Notes: generated by a model from the letters alone, not told the origin. Counted from the first letter of the stretch, positions 24,620-32,965 are shown. The stretch: DNA of 64,000 nt from an uncultured Rhodocyclaceae bacterium (GCA_907163225.1 OU015322.1:1116001-1180000); one strand, 5' to 3'. Numbers and translations are program-made.

Positions 24620-24991
24620 ATGGTCGACCGCGTTATTGCCACCCCGGCTACGCTGGAGCTGATCGCGCTCCTGAAACAGGAATACGGGCCGGAACTGATG
24701 TTCCACCAGTCCGGTGGCTGCTGCGACAACAGTGCCGCCAACTGTTATTTGCCCACCGACCTCACCATCGGCCCCTACGACGTCCATCTCGGCAACATCG
24801 GCGACGTCCCTTTCTACATCAGCGCCTCGCAGTACGAATACTGGAAGCACACGCAACTGATCATCGACGTCATCGACGGATCGGGTGGCACCTTCTCGCT
24901 CGAAGGCAACACCGGCAAGGCTTTCCACACCCGTTCCCGGCTGTTCACCGATGCCGAATGGGCTGAACTGCAGGCCGCCGGCCTCGTTTAA
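24620..24991 (+). CDS. DUF779 protein, aldehyde dehydrogenase-associated
   Basis: 123 residues, cytoplasmic. It has the DUF779 pattern: FHQSGGCCDNSAANCY (a cysteine-rich motif that could bind metal), YWKHTQLIIDVIDGSGGTFSLEG, and a final F-x-x-R-S-R-x-F-T-x-x-E. DUF779 genes are commonly found next to class III-type aldehyde dehydrogenases, as here, but no biochemical role is established. It starts 11 bases after the T-run of a strong terminator and has its own AGGAG site. Confidence 0.87.
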   Translation: MVDRVIATPATLELIALLKQEYGPELMFHQSGGCCDNSAANCYLPTDLTIGPYDVHLGNIGDVPFYISASQYEYWKHTQLIIDVIDGSGGTFSLEGNTGKAFHTRSRLFTDAEWAELQAAGLV

Positions 24992-25007
24992 TTCAAGGAA
25001 CTCATTC

Positions 25008-25343
25008 ATGAACAAACAACTGAGCACCACCCTGCTACCCCTGCTCGCAGCCACCCTCTTCATCGCCACCTCGCCGGCCCAGGCCGCCGACGGCGAAGCC
25101 ATCGTCAAAAAAGCCCGCTGCGTCGCCTGCCACACCGTCGACCAGAAGCGCGTCGGCCCGCCCTACAAGGAAGTCGCCGCCAAATACAAGGGCGACAAGA
25201 GCGCCCCGGGCAAACTGTTCGACAAAGTTCGTGCCGGCGGCTCCGGCAACTGGGGCGCAGTCCCGATGCTGCCCCACCCCGCCGACAAGATCAGCGACGA
25301 CGACCTGAAGGCCGCCGTCCAGTGGATTCTGTCGCTGGAATAA
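25008..25343 (+). CDS. Periplasmic cytochrome c (c551 type)
   Basis: 111 residues: signal peptide (cleavage near AQA-ADG), haem site C-V-A-C-H at about 40-44, V-G-P-P-Y loop and axial Met in VPMLPHP. Short class I cytochrome with high similarity in layout to Pseudomonas c551. It lies 16 bases downstream of the DUF779 gene. It probably accepts electrons from quinoprotein dehydrogenases made from the same regulon. Confidence 0.88.
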   Translation: MNKQLSTTLLPLLAATLFIATSPAQAADGEAIVKKARCVACHTVDQKRVGPPYKEVAAKYKGDKSAPGKLFDKVRAGGSGNWGAVPMLPHPADKISDDDLKAAVQWILSLE

Positions 25344-25488
25344 GCCGATCACGGCGCCCCGGTTTTGGGCACCCAAGAGGGAGAACAGCAACTCCCCCAA
25401 CAAAAATGGCCCCAGGCCATCGAATGCAAAACCAAGGGGCGCCGAGCCGGCCCTGAAGCCTGCCGAGCGCCCCTCCTGACTGAATCTT

Positions 25489-25500
25489 GCGGTCAACCGG
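25489..25500 (-). repeat. Dispersed repeat copy 8
   Basis: One mismatch (CCGGTTGACCGC) on the minus strand, between the cytochrome c and DUF1294 genes. Confidence 0.65.
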
Positions 25501-25539
25501 ATATTTTGGTGAAAATCCGAATTGATCCTCGATTCGTGC

Positions 25540-26250
25540 TCAGTTGTCTTTCAGCCCTTTGCGCCCCCGCGGGGTCTCTCGGGTAATTTCCTCTTTGACC
25601 AAACCGGAAAGCGAACGCTCGTAGCTCGCCTGGAGTGAGCTCGCAGCCGAGCGCATGGCCCACGTTCCGCCAGGGCTAAGCATCCAGGCCAGCACCACGC
25701 AGTTAAGCAACACCGTTGCCCAGAAAGTCACCTGAAATGACGCCTTGCTCGACTTGTGGCGTAGCACGCGCTGCGCCACCAAGGCCCCCGGCCAGCCGCC
25801 GAAAAGGGCGATCATGTGCAGGGTGTTTTCCTTTGTCCGCCAACGGCCATCCTGCGCTGCAGCCTTGTCCTTGGCGTAGATTCCAAACGCCAGCAGACTC
25901 GCGACGCCATACACGCCAGCGATCGCCATCGGCAATTTACCCGCCAGCGCACAGGCGCCGACGAAGACTAAAAACAGCACGGCGAGCAGGAGCCAGCCAA
26001 GACCGGAAGCTTTTCCGCTGCTTGAGACAGCGGATGAACGGGTCTCGACAAACGCGACGTTGTCGGCCCGCGCCCTGCCCCTGGCATCTGCCGAGTGCTC
26101 GTAAGTCACGATGTCACCATCGAGCGGCCGCCGACCGCGCCGCTCAAAGGCCTTGATGTGCAGAAAAACGGGCTCGCCACCCCCGTTTGGCGTGATGAAA
26201 CCAAAACCTTGATCATCTTTCCAGCTGCTTATTTTTCCCTGGTAGCGCAT
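25540..26250 (-). CDS. Cold-shock domain / DUF1294 membrane protein
   Basis: 236 residues. The N-terminal cold-shock domain has RNP1-like DQGFGFITP and RNP2-like V-F-L-H-I motifs (about 1-70). A linker leads to about four membrane helices with the DUF1294 signature Y-x-x-D-K-x-x-A-...-R-x-x-E-x-x-L-H-x-x-A-L-x-G-G-W-P-G-A (about 120-160). The fusion is common in proteobacteria; its function is not established. It is not obviously linked to its neighbours. Confidence 0.88.
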   Translation of the reverse strand: MRYQGKISSWKDDQGFGFITPNGGGEPVFLHIKAFERRGRRPLDGDIVTYEHSADARGRARADNVAFVETRSSAVSSSGKASGLGWLLLAVLFLVFVGACALAGKLPMAIAGVYGVASLLAFGIYAKDKAAAQDGRWRTKENTLHMIALFGGWPGALVAQRVLRHKSSKASFQVTFWATVLLNCVVLAWMLSPGGTWAMRSAASSLQASYERSLSGLVKEEITRETPRGRKGLKDN

Positions 26251-26334
26251 GTGTTTTTCATCTTGGATGGTTGCTAGAAACGCGTCGTTGCAATTTGCGC
26301 GTTGATCGGCGGTGATATCGGGATTCAGCCCAAG

Positions 26335-26823
26335 CTATCGCCCGAACAAGGCGTCGTAAGCGGCGGTAGAGAAGCCCTGCACCCGCTGCCCCTTGCGCAG
26401 CAACAGCGGAATGCCGCGGCCACCGCCGGCTGCCGAATAAGACTCCTTGCCGTCCGGCGTGTCGATATCGATTTCCTGGTACGGAATCCCCTTTGCCGCC
26501 AGGTAGGCCTTGGCCTTGCTGCAGTAGCCACACCAGCTGGCCGAATAGAGATAGGTGCCGGTGGTCGGCGAAGTCGCGCTGGCCAAGCGCTTTTTGATGC
26601 GGGCTTCTGCATCCTGGCGGAGCGCTTCCGGCACGGGCGAGGCGGGGAGATTTTCGAAGGAAAATATTTTCTGGATCTTGCCGGTGGTTGGCGGCTGATC
26701 GCTGTAGGTCACCCGCCCATCCGGGCTGATTGACCGGTAAACATTGTCGGCAATGGCGCCGTTGCCAGCGAAAATGGCCGCGACGATCAGAAGGTTTCGA
26801 GCAAGGACAATGAGTTTGTGCAT
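26335..26823 (-). CDS. Exported DUF4124-glutaredoxin fusion
   Basis: 162 residues: signal peptide, a DUF4124-type segment (NVYRSISPDGRVTYSDQPP), then a glutaredoxin domain with active site C-G-Y-C (SASWCGYCSKAKAYL) and a G-G-x-G-x-P-like stretch (AAGGGRGIPLLL). It probably acts as a thiol-disulfide oxidoreductase in the periplasm. I start at 26823 (MHKLIV) because the signal peptide begins there. Confidence 0.83.
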   Translation of the reverse strand: MHKLIVLARNLLIVAAIFAGNGAIADNVYRSISPDGRVTYSDQPPTTGKIQKIFSFENLPASPVPEALRQDAEARIKKRLASATSPTTGTYLYSASWCGYCSKAKAYLAAKGIPYQEIDIDTPDGKESYSAAGGGRGIPLLLRKGQRVQGFSTAAYDALFGR

Positions 26824-27026
26824 GAGGCAGAGCAGCATCTCGCCGGCTTATCCGTCAGAAGCCAGATAATAGTACAAACAGCTATTCTGCCGGTCTTTTT
26901 GGCCAAACAGGTCAGCGCAATCGGATTTTTTGCGCCGTTCAATCAAAATTTGGTCGATTTTTCCGGTTGACCGCGGCAATCTGAAAAATGCCGCAAGTGC
27001 ACACTGCTCCGTCGTGGAACAGCTGT
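26824..27026. other. Intergenic stretch with repeat and palindromes
   Basis: 203 bases without a gene. It carries a copy of the dispersed repeat (core 26963-26974) and CTGCTCC-GTCGT-GGAACAG at 27004-27022. At the edge of the cytochrome b561 gene it runs into the perfect inverted repeat TGTTCAG-TTA-CTGAACA (27024-27040). These may end the b561 operon transcript; no T-run is present. Confidence 0.45.
26963..26974 (+). repeat. Dispersed repeat copy 9
   Basis: One mismatch (CCGGTTGACCGC), element 26946-26976, between the glutaredoxin and b561 genes. Confidence 0.7.
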
Positions 27027-27560
27027 TCAGTTACTGAACAATCGACCGGGCAACATGCGCTGCAGGGTGCCATCCCGTTTGAGCAGGTGCTTGAGTGCGC
27101 CGGCGATGTGCAGGCCGATCAGGCTGGCAAGCCCCCAGACAAAGGCGAGGTGGAGCTGTTTGAACAAGCTGTTGAGCGCTTCGTCGGGCCAGCCGAGCTT
27201 GGGCAGCTCGATACCGAAGAATTTGATGGCATAGGGCGTAAAGGAAGAAGCCAGGAAGCCGGCCATCGGTGCGAGAAATAAAAGTGCGTAGAGCGCATGG
27301 TGGGTGGCGGTGGCGAGCCTCGCCTCCCAGCCGGTGGCCAGCGCCTTGGGCGCCGGATGCCCTCGGCGCCAGGCGAGGCGGGCAACGATGAGCAATAGCG
27401 CGAGCAGGCCGAGCGATTTGTGCAGGCTGTAGGCGGCGCTGCGTTCGGCGCCCTTGGGCAGGTCGACCATGGTCCAGCCCAGCCAGAGCAGCCAGATGAC
27501 GACAACAGCCTGCGCCCAGTGCAGCACGACGGCCGGCAGCGTGTAACGCTGGCCGCTCAT
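27027..27560 (-). CDS. Cytochrome b561 family membrane protein
   Basis: 177 residues with four membrane helices and paired haem-ligand histidines (VVLHWAQ; LHKSLG; THHALYA; HLAFVW...GLHIAGALKH). Prokaryotic b561 proteins move electrons between quinones and periplasmic partners. The start overlaps the YVTN gene stop by 4 bases. As the last gene of the PedF-like operon it may link the periplasmic quinoprotein chain to the quinone pool (inference). Confidence 0.88.
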   Translation of the reverse strand: MSGQRYTLPAVVLHWAQAVVVIWLLWLGWTMVDLPKGAERSAAYSLHKSLGLLALLLIVARLAWRRGHPAPKALATGWEARLATATHHALYALLFLAPMAGFLASSFTPYAIKFFGIELPKLGWPDEALNSLFKQLHLAFVWGLASLIGLHIAGALKHLLKRDGTLQRMLPGRLFSN

Positions 27561-28492
27561 CGGATGCTGACGCCCCAGGGCAGCTCGCCGACTTCGATGT
27601 CAGCCAGCTTCTTGAAGCTGGCGGTGTCGATAACCGATACCGTGCCGGAGCGGCCGTTGGCCACGTAGAGCTTGGCGCCGTCCGGTGTGATGGCCATGTT
27701 CCACGGCCGTTTTCCGACTTCGACGGTGGCAACGACGGTGTTGCTGGCGACGTCGATGGCCATCACCGACGGATCGCGCCCGTTGGAGACAAAGACCCGC
27801 TTGCCGTCCGGATGCACAGCGATCCCGTTCGGATACTGACCGGCGGTGATCTCGGCCACGACGCTGCCCTTGCGGACGTCGATGGCGTACACCTTGCCGG
27901 CCATTTCGCTGGCCACGTAAGCGCGGCTGCCGTCAGGCAGGAAACCGATGCCGCGCGGCCGCTTGCCGACAGGAATGCTGCCGACCTGCCTGCGTGCCTT
28001 GACGTCGATGACATCGACTTGCTCGGCCTCCTCGGCGCTCACATACAGCCAGCGGCCATCCGGGCTGAACACGGCGTGTTCCGGGTTCTTGCCGCGCACC
28101 TTGATGCGCGCCAGCTCCCTGCCTTCCGGCGCTGCGAGCAGCACCACGCTGTTGTCGTCCTCGACCGCCACGGCAAGGCGCTTGCCATCGACCGAGAGGC
28201 TCACGCCTTCCGGCGAATCGCCCACCTTCACGGTCTTGAGCAACTGCCCGGAGGTGGCATCGACGATGAGCAAACTGCCCGTCTTGCCGTCAGTCAGATA
28301 AACGCGCCCGGCGCCGCTGGCGATGCCGCGCGGGCGCTCGCCAACGGGAAAATCCCCGACGCGCTGGTCGGTGGCGGTATCGATGACGCTCAGCGTGGCC
28401 GTTTTTTCATTCGGCACGTAAGCCAGCGGCCCCGCCAAAACAGCCCCGGAGAAAGCCGCAACCAACGCTGCCAGAACGATCTTTGGAAACAT
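27557..28492 (-). CDS. PQQ-associated YVTN beta-propeller protein
   Basis: 311 residues: signal peptide, then about seven 42-residue YVTN repeats (AYVPNEKTATLSVIDTATDQRVG; VYLTDGKTGSLLIVDA; LYVANGRSGTVSVIDTA). This is the propeller family found beside PQQ-alcohol oxidation genes. The role is unknown; a periplasmic accessory or scaffold is likely. It lies 3 bases from the substrate-binding protein gene and overlaps b561. Confidence 0.88.
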   Translation of the reverse strand: MFPKIVLAALVAAFSGAVLAGPLAYVPNEKTATLSVIDTATDQRVGDFPVGERPRGIASGAGRVYLTDGKTGSLLIVDATSGQLLKTVKVGDSPEGVSLSVDGKRLAVAVEDDNSVVLLAAPEGRELARIKVRGKNPEHAVFSPDGRWLYVSAEEAEQVDVIDVKARRQVGSIPVGKRPRGIGFLPDGSRAYVASEMAGKVYAIDVRKGSVVAEITAGQYPNGIAVHPDGKRVFVSNGRDPSVMAIDVASNTVVATVEVGKRPWNMAITPDGAKLYVANGRSGTVSVIDTASFKKLADIEVGELPWGVSIR

Positions 28493-28495
28493 CGC

Positions 28496-29344
28496 TCAGC
28501 TGGCCTGGTGCGTAATGCCGTAGCGCTTGAAGATGCCAGCGATCGTGCCATCGTTCCGCAAGCTGGCCAGCGCATTGCCGAGGGCTTCGGCCAGCCCCTG
28601 ATCCTCGACCTTGACGGCCATGCCGAGCGGCCAGCTGTCGACCTTGAGTTCGGGAAATTTCGGGCTGTCGAGAACGACATTGCCCTGCCCCTTGGTCGCC
28701 GCTTCCAGCTCGGCGCGGGCGCCCAGAACAGCCGCTACCTTGCCTTCGGCCATGCCCTTGGCAGCCTCGGCCACGGTCTTGAAATGCACGACGTTCTCGC
28801 GCAGGCGGCCGTTGAGCACACCGAGCAGGAAAGAGTCGGCCAGCGAGGTGGTCTCGACGCCGATCTTCTCGCGCGTGAAGATTTCCAGCGCGACCGCCGC
28901 CGAGCCGGCCAGCGGCTTCGGCACACGCTCCGGATTGCGCGCCAGTGCCAGCGTTTCGACGTGATAGGCGCCAAAAATCCGCACCTTGTCATTGGCCCGT
29001 GCCAAGTACTCGTCGACCGGCACGTGCATCATCACATCGGACGGCGGCGTGCCCAGGTAATGGCCTTTCCAGACCATGTTGCGCAGGTCGTCGTTCATGT
29101 CCTCGTCGGCGTTGTAGCCGGCGACTTCGGCCGTCAGGCCGAGTTTGGCCGCGAGTGCACGTGCGATGTCGGCGTCGATACCCTTGCCGCCGGCCATCGA
29201 ATAGGGGGCGAAATCGTTGTACACCGCAACGCGCAGACGACCGCGCTGGCGGATTGTTTCAAAGCCATCGGCCACTGCCGGCAGCGCAACGGCGACGGGC
29301 AGCGCAGCAAGCGCTTTCAGCCATAAACGGCGATCATTCTTCAT
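28496..29344 (-). CDS. Quinoprotein-associated periplasmic substrate-binding protein
   Basis: 282 residues with the SBP_bac_3 fold: IRQRGRLRVAVYNDFAPYSM at the start of the mature domain, GIDADIARALAAKLGL, and RNDGTIAGIFKRYGI near the end. It has a signal peptide (RRLWLKALAALPVAVALPAVA). No ABC permease or ATPase is nearby, as usual for the family associated with PQQ alcohol dehydrogenases. It may bind PQQ, alcohol-derived acid or a metal complex. The start overlaps the cytochrome gene by 11 bases. Confidence 0.88.
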   Translation of the reverse strand: MKNDRRLWLKALAALPVAVALPAVADGFETIRQRGRLRVAVYNDFAPYSMAGGKGIDADIARALAAKLGLTAEVAGYNADEDMNDDLRNMVWKGHYLGTPPSDVMMHVPVDEYLARANDKVRIFGAYHVETLALARNPERVPKPLAGSAAVALEIFTREKIGVETTSLADSFLLGVLNGRLRENVVHFKTVAEAAKGMAEGKVAAVLGARAELEAATKGQGNVVLDSPKFPELKVDSWPLGMAVKVEDQGLAEALGNALASLRNDGTIAGIFKRYGITHQAS

Positions 29345-29762
29345 GGACGGTTTCCAGCCAGGTACGGATAGACCACATGGCCTCCTGGCTTAGTGTACCC
29401 TCGAACGGCGGCATGTAAACACGGCCGTCACGCACCGCACCCTTGCGGATGCGCTGCAGGAAGACTTCGTCGCCCTCGTCGCCGAGCGGCAGGTAGCGCA
29501 GGTCGGGGGCAATGCCGCCGGACACGGCACCCAGGCCATGGCAACGCGCACAGTTCTGGTTATAGGCGGAATCTCCGATGCGAATCGCAGTCTTATCCTT
29601 GCGGTAGGGGTTGCTCGGCAGGAAATCGGCACCGAGGTTTTTCAGGCCGGTCGTATCGACAGCCTGCGGCACGACGTCGCCGTGAGCATGAACCAGTTGC
29701 GCAGACGCGCTGATGAATAAAACTGCTGCAACAGCGCCGAGGTGTCTGAAGGGAAGTTTCAC
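29334..29762 (-). CDS. pedF: Cytochrome c-550, PedF-like
   Basis: 142 residues: signal peptide (to about 25, ...SAQLVHA), the NPYRKDKTAIRIGDSAYNQNCARCHG block with haem motif C-A-R-C-H, and axial Met in VYMPPFEGTL. It matches the c550 family that accepts electrons from 2-phenylethanol/ethanol quinoprotein dehydrogenases. First gene of a four-gene minus operon, 48 bases downstream of a sigma-54 promoter (29811-29826). Confidence 0.9.
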   Translation of the reverse strand: MKLPFRHLGAVAAVLFISASAQLVHAHGDVVPQAVDTTGLKNLGADFLPSNPYRKDKTAIRIGDSAYNQNCARCHGLGAVSGGIAPDLRYLPLGDEGDEVFLQRIRKGAVRDGRVYMPPFEGTLSQEAMWSIRTWLETVHEE

Positions 29763-29810
29763 AATGTCTCCTTGTTTGATTGCGGGTTACTGCCTTTGTG
29801 AGCAATCATC

Positions 29811-29826
29811 TGCAAACCCTGTGCCA
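29811..29826 (-). promoter_or_regulatory. Sigma-54 (-24/-12) promoter for the pedF operon
   Basis: On the minus strand TGGCACAGGGTTTGCA, a consensus match with correct GG/GC spacing, about 48 bases upstream of the cytochrome start codon. Confidence 0.88.
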
Positions 29827-29906
29827 GGTCGCCGATTTTGGCCAAAGAATGCCCTGCCAAGGGCCACCCACGGAAAGCACACAAATTGGCGCGATTTAGC
29901 TGTGCA

Positions 29907-29922
29907 TGGCACGGCATTTGCT
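29907..29922 (+). promoter_or_regulatory. Sigma-54 (-24/-12) promoter facing the acoR-like gene
   Basis: TGGCACGGCATTTGCT, a perfect TGGCACG-N4-TTGCT match, 104 bases upstream of the activator's start codon, suggesting self-activation. It diverges from the pedF promoter 80 bases away. Confidence 0.85.
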
Positions 29923-30026
29923 GAAAGGTGCAGCGCACTGCCCGCTTCGTTGCTAATAAAAAGGGCAGGTGTTACGTTATGAAGCACTAAAACGATAAAG
30001 CCAGCTTAAGAGGCACCGGAGGAGAG

Positions 30027-32012
30027 ATGGGGCAGATACAAATAGTGGCCGAGCTTCATGGTCAGCGCTTGCAGCAGGCAAGGCAGCTGTTTTTTGACGA
30101 AGGCACGCTACCCGATGGACTGATCGATCCGGTCATCCTCCGTTCGTGGGAACGCTGCCGACGCTTCGGGCTGGGCGAAGGCAATACCATCCCGGCAGTA
30201 GAGGCCATGGATCGCATCGCCCTGAAAACCGAGCAGGATCGCAACCGCTTCCTGCTCGCCCAGGGGCGGCCGATCATGGAGCATGTGTTCGAGCAGATTC
30301 GTGAATCCGGCAGCATGGTCATCCTCGCCGACGCCAACGGTCTGTTGCTCGAAACGGTCGGTGATGCCGATTTCGTCAGCCGCGCCGACCGTGTGGCCTT
30401 GTCTGCCGGCGCGTCATGGGACGAGAATCAACGCGGCACCAACGCCATCGGTACCGCGCTGTCAGAAGAAGGCTCAGTGGCCATTCTCGGTGGCGAACAC
30501 TACCTTGAACACAATGGCTTCCTGACTTGTTGCGCCAGCCCGATATTCGGGCCGGACGGCCGACTTATCGGCGTCCTCGACATTTCCGGCGATTACCGCA
30601 GCCACCAGCATCACACCATGGGGCTGGTTCGTATGTCCTCGGCCATCGTCGAACGGCGCCTGTTCGAATCAATCCACAGCCGCGACATTCTGGTCTGTTT
30701 CCATACTCGCGCCGACTATCTGGGCAGCCCGAAGGAAGGCATCGCTGCCGTTTCGCCGGACGGCCAGGTTCTGGCCATGAACCGCAACGGCACCGACCTG
30801 CTCGGCATTCGCCAGGTGGACGCCGTGCGCCGCGATTTTTCAATGGTTTTCGAAAGCAACCTGTCGGCGCTGATCGACCGACTGCGCCACATGCCACAAG
30901 GGAGTTACGAGATCAACGTCAATGGCAAATCCTTGCACGTCCAGCTGCGCGGCCAGTTGCCGCCGCTGGCCGTAGCCGGCCGGGTCTATGATGAACCGGC
31001 CACCATCCGTGCGCCGCGCCGGCCAGAAGCCGCCGCACCGTCCGGCCCGACGCTAGACACACTGAACACCGGTGATGCGCGCCTGCAAGCAGCCATCGAG
31101 CGCGCCCGGCGCATGCTCGGCAAGGACATTCCGATCCTGATTCAGGGCGAGTCGGGTGCCGGCAAAGAGATGTTCGCCAAGGGTTTCCACAACAGCGGCC
31201 CGCGCGGCACCGGGCCATTCGTCGCGCTGAACTGCGCATCCATTCCGGAAACCCTGATCGAATCCGAACTCTTCGGCTACCAGGGCGGCGCCTTCACCGG
31301 TGCCCGCAAGGAAGGCGCCCCGGGCAAGATCCAGCAGGCGCATGGCGGCACCCTCTTTCTCGACGAAATCGGCGACATGCCGCTCAACCTTCAGGCCCGC
31401 CTGCTGCGTGTATTACAGGAGCGTTCGGTCACCCCGCTGGGCAGTACGCGGGCGATTCAGGTCGACATCTCGCTGGTCTGCGCCACGCACCGTAAATTGC
31501 GCGAAGAAGTCGCCCGCGGCGCCTTCCGCGAAGACCTTTACTATCGCCTGAACGGCATGAGCGTCACCATGCCGGCGCTGCGCGAGCGGACTGACATCCG
31601 GGCGCTGGTTGCCAAGATTGCCGCGTCGGAAACCACGTCGCGCGGCCTGCAAGTCCGTTTTTCGGAAAAGGCTCAGCACGCCATCGAAAACTACGCCTGG
31701 CCGGGCAATATCCGCCAGTTGTTCAACGTTATCCGGGTCGCCATCGCGCTGCTCGATGACGACGAGTCGCTGATCACCGAAAGCCATCTCCCGGAAGAGC
31801 TGTTCGAAACCATTGTGGCGACGGCCCCCGGCGCCACGCATGAGTTCGACCCGTGGGCGGCTGCCCCGCTGGAAGGCGCCAACAGCATGGATGCCATCAG
31901 CCGGCAGGCTGCCATGCGCGCGCTTGAAGCTGCCGGCGGCAACATTTCTTCCGCCGCCCGCCAACTCGGCATCAGCCGCAACACGCTGTACCGCAAGCTG
32001 GGGCGAATGTAA
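30027..32012 (+). CDS. AcoR-like sigma-54-dependent activator (GAF/AAA+/Fis)
   Basis: 661 residues. The N-terminal half holds a GAF-type sensor (about 60-215: MVILADANGLLLETVGD; GASWDENQRGTNAIGTAL) and a PAS-like segment. The AAA+ domain has Walker A GESGAGKE, the sigma-54 contact loop GAFTGA, Walker B FLDEIGDM and arginine-finger region FREDLYYRLN. A Fis-type HTH ends the protein (AAGGNISSAARQLGISRNTLYRKL). Related AcoR proteins respond to acetaldehyde/acetoin-like compounds. With five -24/-12 promoters in the window and no other sigma-54 activator, it is the likely master regulator of the alcohol-oxidation genes. GGAGGAG ribosome site before the ATG. Confidence 0.92.
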   Translation: MGQIQIVAELHGQRLQQARQLFFDEGTLPDGLIDPVILRSWERCRRFGLGEGNTIPAVEAMDRIALKTEQDRNRFLLAQGRPIMEHVFEQIRESGSMVILADANGLLLETVGDADFVSRADRVALSAGASWDENQRGTNAIGTALSEEGSVAILGGEHYLEHNGFLTCCASPIFGPDGRLIGVLDISGDYRSHQHHTMGLVRMSSAIVERRLFESIHSRDILVCFHTRADYLGSPKEGIAAVSPDGQVLAMNRNGTDLLGIRQVDAVRRDFSMVFESNLSALIDRLRHMPQGSYEINVNGKSLHVQLRGQLPPLAVAGRVYDEPATIRAPRRPEAAAPSGPTLDTLNTGDARLQAAIERARRMLGKDIPILIQGESGAGKEMFAKGFHNSGPRGTGPFVALNCASIPETLIESELFGYQGGAFTGARKEGAPGKIQQAHGGTLFLDEIGDMPLNLQARLLRVLQERSVTPLGSTRAIQVDISLVCATHRKLREEVARGAFREDLYYRLNGMSVTMPALRERTDIRALVAKIAASETTSRGLQVRFSEKAQHAIENYAWPGNIRQLFNVIRVAIALLDDDESLITESHLPEELFETIVATAPGATHEFDPWAAAPLEGANSMDAISRQAAMRALEAAGGNISSAARQLGISRNTLYRKLGRM

Positions 32013-32033
32013 GACGGCGAACAGCGGTGAATT

Positions 32034-32061
32034 GGATCCCCCCGCCCAAGCGGGGGGATCC
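32034..32061. terminator. Perfect 12-bp hairpin after the activator gene
   Basis: GGATCCCCCCGC (32034-32045), loop CCAA, then its complement (32050-32061). It lies 22 bases past the stop codon. There is no T-run, so it may be a stabilising 3' hairpin rather than an intrinsic terminator. Confidence 0.6.
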
Positions 32062-32118
32062 AGCACCTTCATGCTGTCCGGCTCGGCGCCGAAGCAGGCA
32101 ACGGTGACCTTCGATGCT

Positions 32119-32130
32119 ACGGTCAACCGG
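32119..32130 (-). repeat. Dispersed repeat copy 10
   Basis: Exact core on the minus strand, element to 32146, next to the truncated GDPD gene. Confidence 0.8.
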
Positions 32131-32235
32131 AAAATCAGCCGAAAATGCAAAGCCACTCAACGATTCCAAGGCTCGTTTAGCCGAGGCTTGAGCCCTTTTT
32201 TGCACCGGCCAGCGTGACCGCAGTCAGCCGGCCCG

Positions 32236-32544
32236 GGTGATGCCGCCCGCGTCCTGGCCGAGCCGACCGATCTGATCGAGCGCGCCCACTCCCGCGGCAT
32301 CAAGGTGCATACCTGGACCTTCCGCAACGAGCAGCGCCGCCTGGCCAGCGACTACACGGGCAATCCGGTCAACGAGTACCTGCAGTTCTATCGCCTGGGG
32401 ATCGACGGCGTATTTTCGGACTTCACCGACACTGCCATCGTTGCCCGGACGCTGTTCAAGCTGGAGCAGGATGGCTACAACCGGTGCTTTACCGGCGCCG
32501 GCCTGAGCCGCGCCGAACAGCGCCGCTGCAAAGCTCACGACTAG
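32236..32544 (+). pseudogene. C-terminal fragment of glycerophosphodiester phosphodiesterase
   Basis: About 100 codons open from 32218 read as the C-terminal quarter of a GlpQ-type GDPD: LIERAHSRGIKVHTWTFRNE, EYLQFYRLGIDGVFSDFTDTAIVAR. The TIM-barrel N-terminus with the catalytic H-R-G and H-D-x-x-x-x-R-T motifs is absent, and an in-frame stop (32215) and a copy of the dispersed repeat (core 32119-32130) lie just upstream. It is therefore a truncated relic. A GTG at 32305 could start translation but the product would lack the active site. Confidence 0.75.
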
Positions 32545-32552
32545 GCGCAGCG

Positions 32553-32585
32553 TTGGATGCCAGGCCGCAATGGCCTGGCATCCAA
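32553..32585. terminator. Bidirectional hairpin terminator
   Basis: Perfect 14-bp stem TTGGATGCCAGGCC (32553-32566) with 32572-32585 around a GCAAT loop, between convergent genes; followed by CTCTTTCTC on the plus side. Confidence 0.75.
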
Positions 32586-32593
32586 GCTCTTTC

Positions 32594-32965
32594 TCAGAAG
32601 TAGTTCCGCGTCAGCGCCACGCTGACGATAAACACGTAGGCGAGCACGGCCAGCGCGAAGTAGCGCGCCCGGATCGCTCTGGTCCGGCCGCGCTTGAGCG
32701 CCATCATGCCAAGCAGGATGTAGGCGAGCAGGCCGAAAAATTTCGCGGTCAGCCAGTCATTTACAAACGGGTACTGGCCACTCATCCAGGCCATGGTCAG
32801 CGCGCTGCCGAGCAGCAGGGTGTCGACGATATGCGGCAGGATGCGCGCCAGCCGGTGCTGCCGTAGCGGGGACTCGCGCAGCATCCACCAGCCGCGCAAG
32901 CAAAACCCGAGGCCGCTGAGAACGACGCAGGTGACATGCAGGTGTTTAAGGGCGAGATAGCTCAC
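32594..32965 (-). CDS. SirB2-family membrane protein
   Basis: 123 residues with four membrane helices and conserved His residues (YLALKHLHVTCVVLSG; LPHIVDTLLLGSALTM). SirB2-family proteins are small integral membrane proteins often linked to NO/denitrification genes. The start is a GTG (32965) that overlaps the upstream stop as GTGA; no ATG gives a full first helix. It is the last gene of the NO/O2-response group. Confidence 0.8.
   Translation of the reverse strand: MSYLALKHLHVTCVVLSGLGFCLRGWWMLRESPLRQHRLARILPHIVDTLLLGSALTMAWMSGQYPFVNDWLTAKFFGLLAYILLGMMALKRGRTRAIRARYFALAVLAYVFIVSVALTRNYF

Noticed and set aside
27017..27040. Palindromes GAACAGCTGTTC and TGTTCAG-TTA-CTGAACA as an operator
   Set aside because: They overlap the stop codon of the b561 gene and no promoter is visible nearby; more likely an end-of-operon structure.
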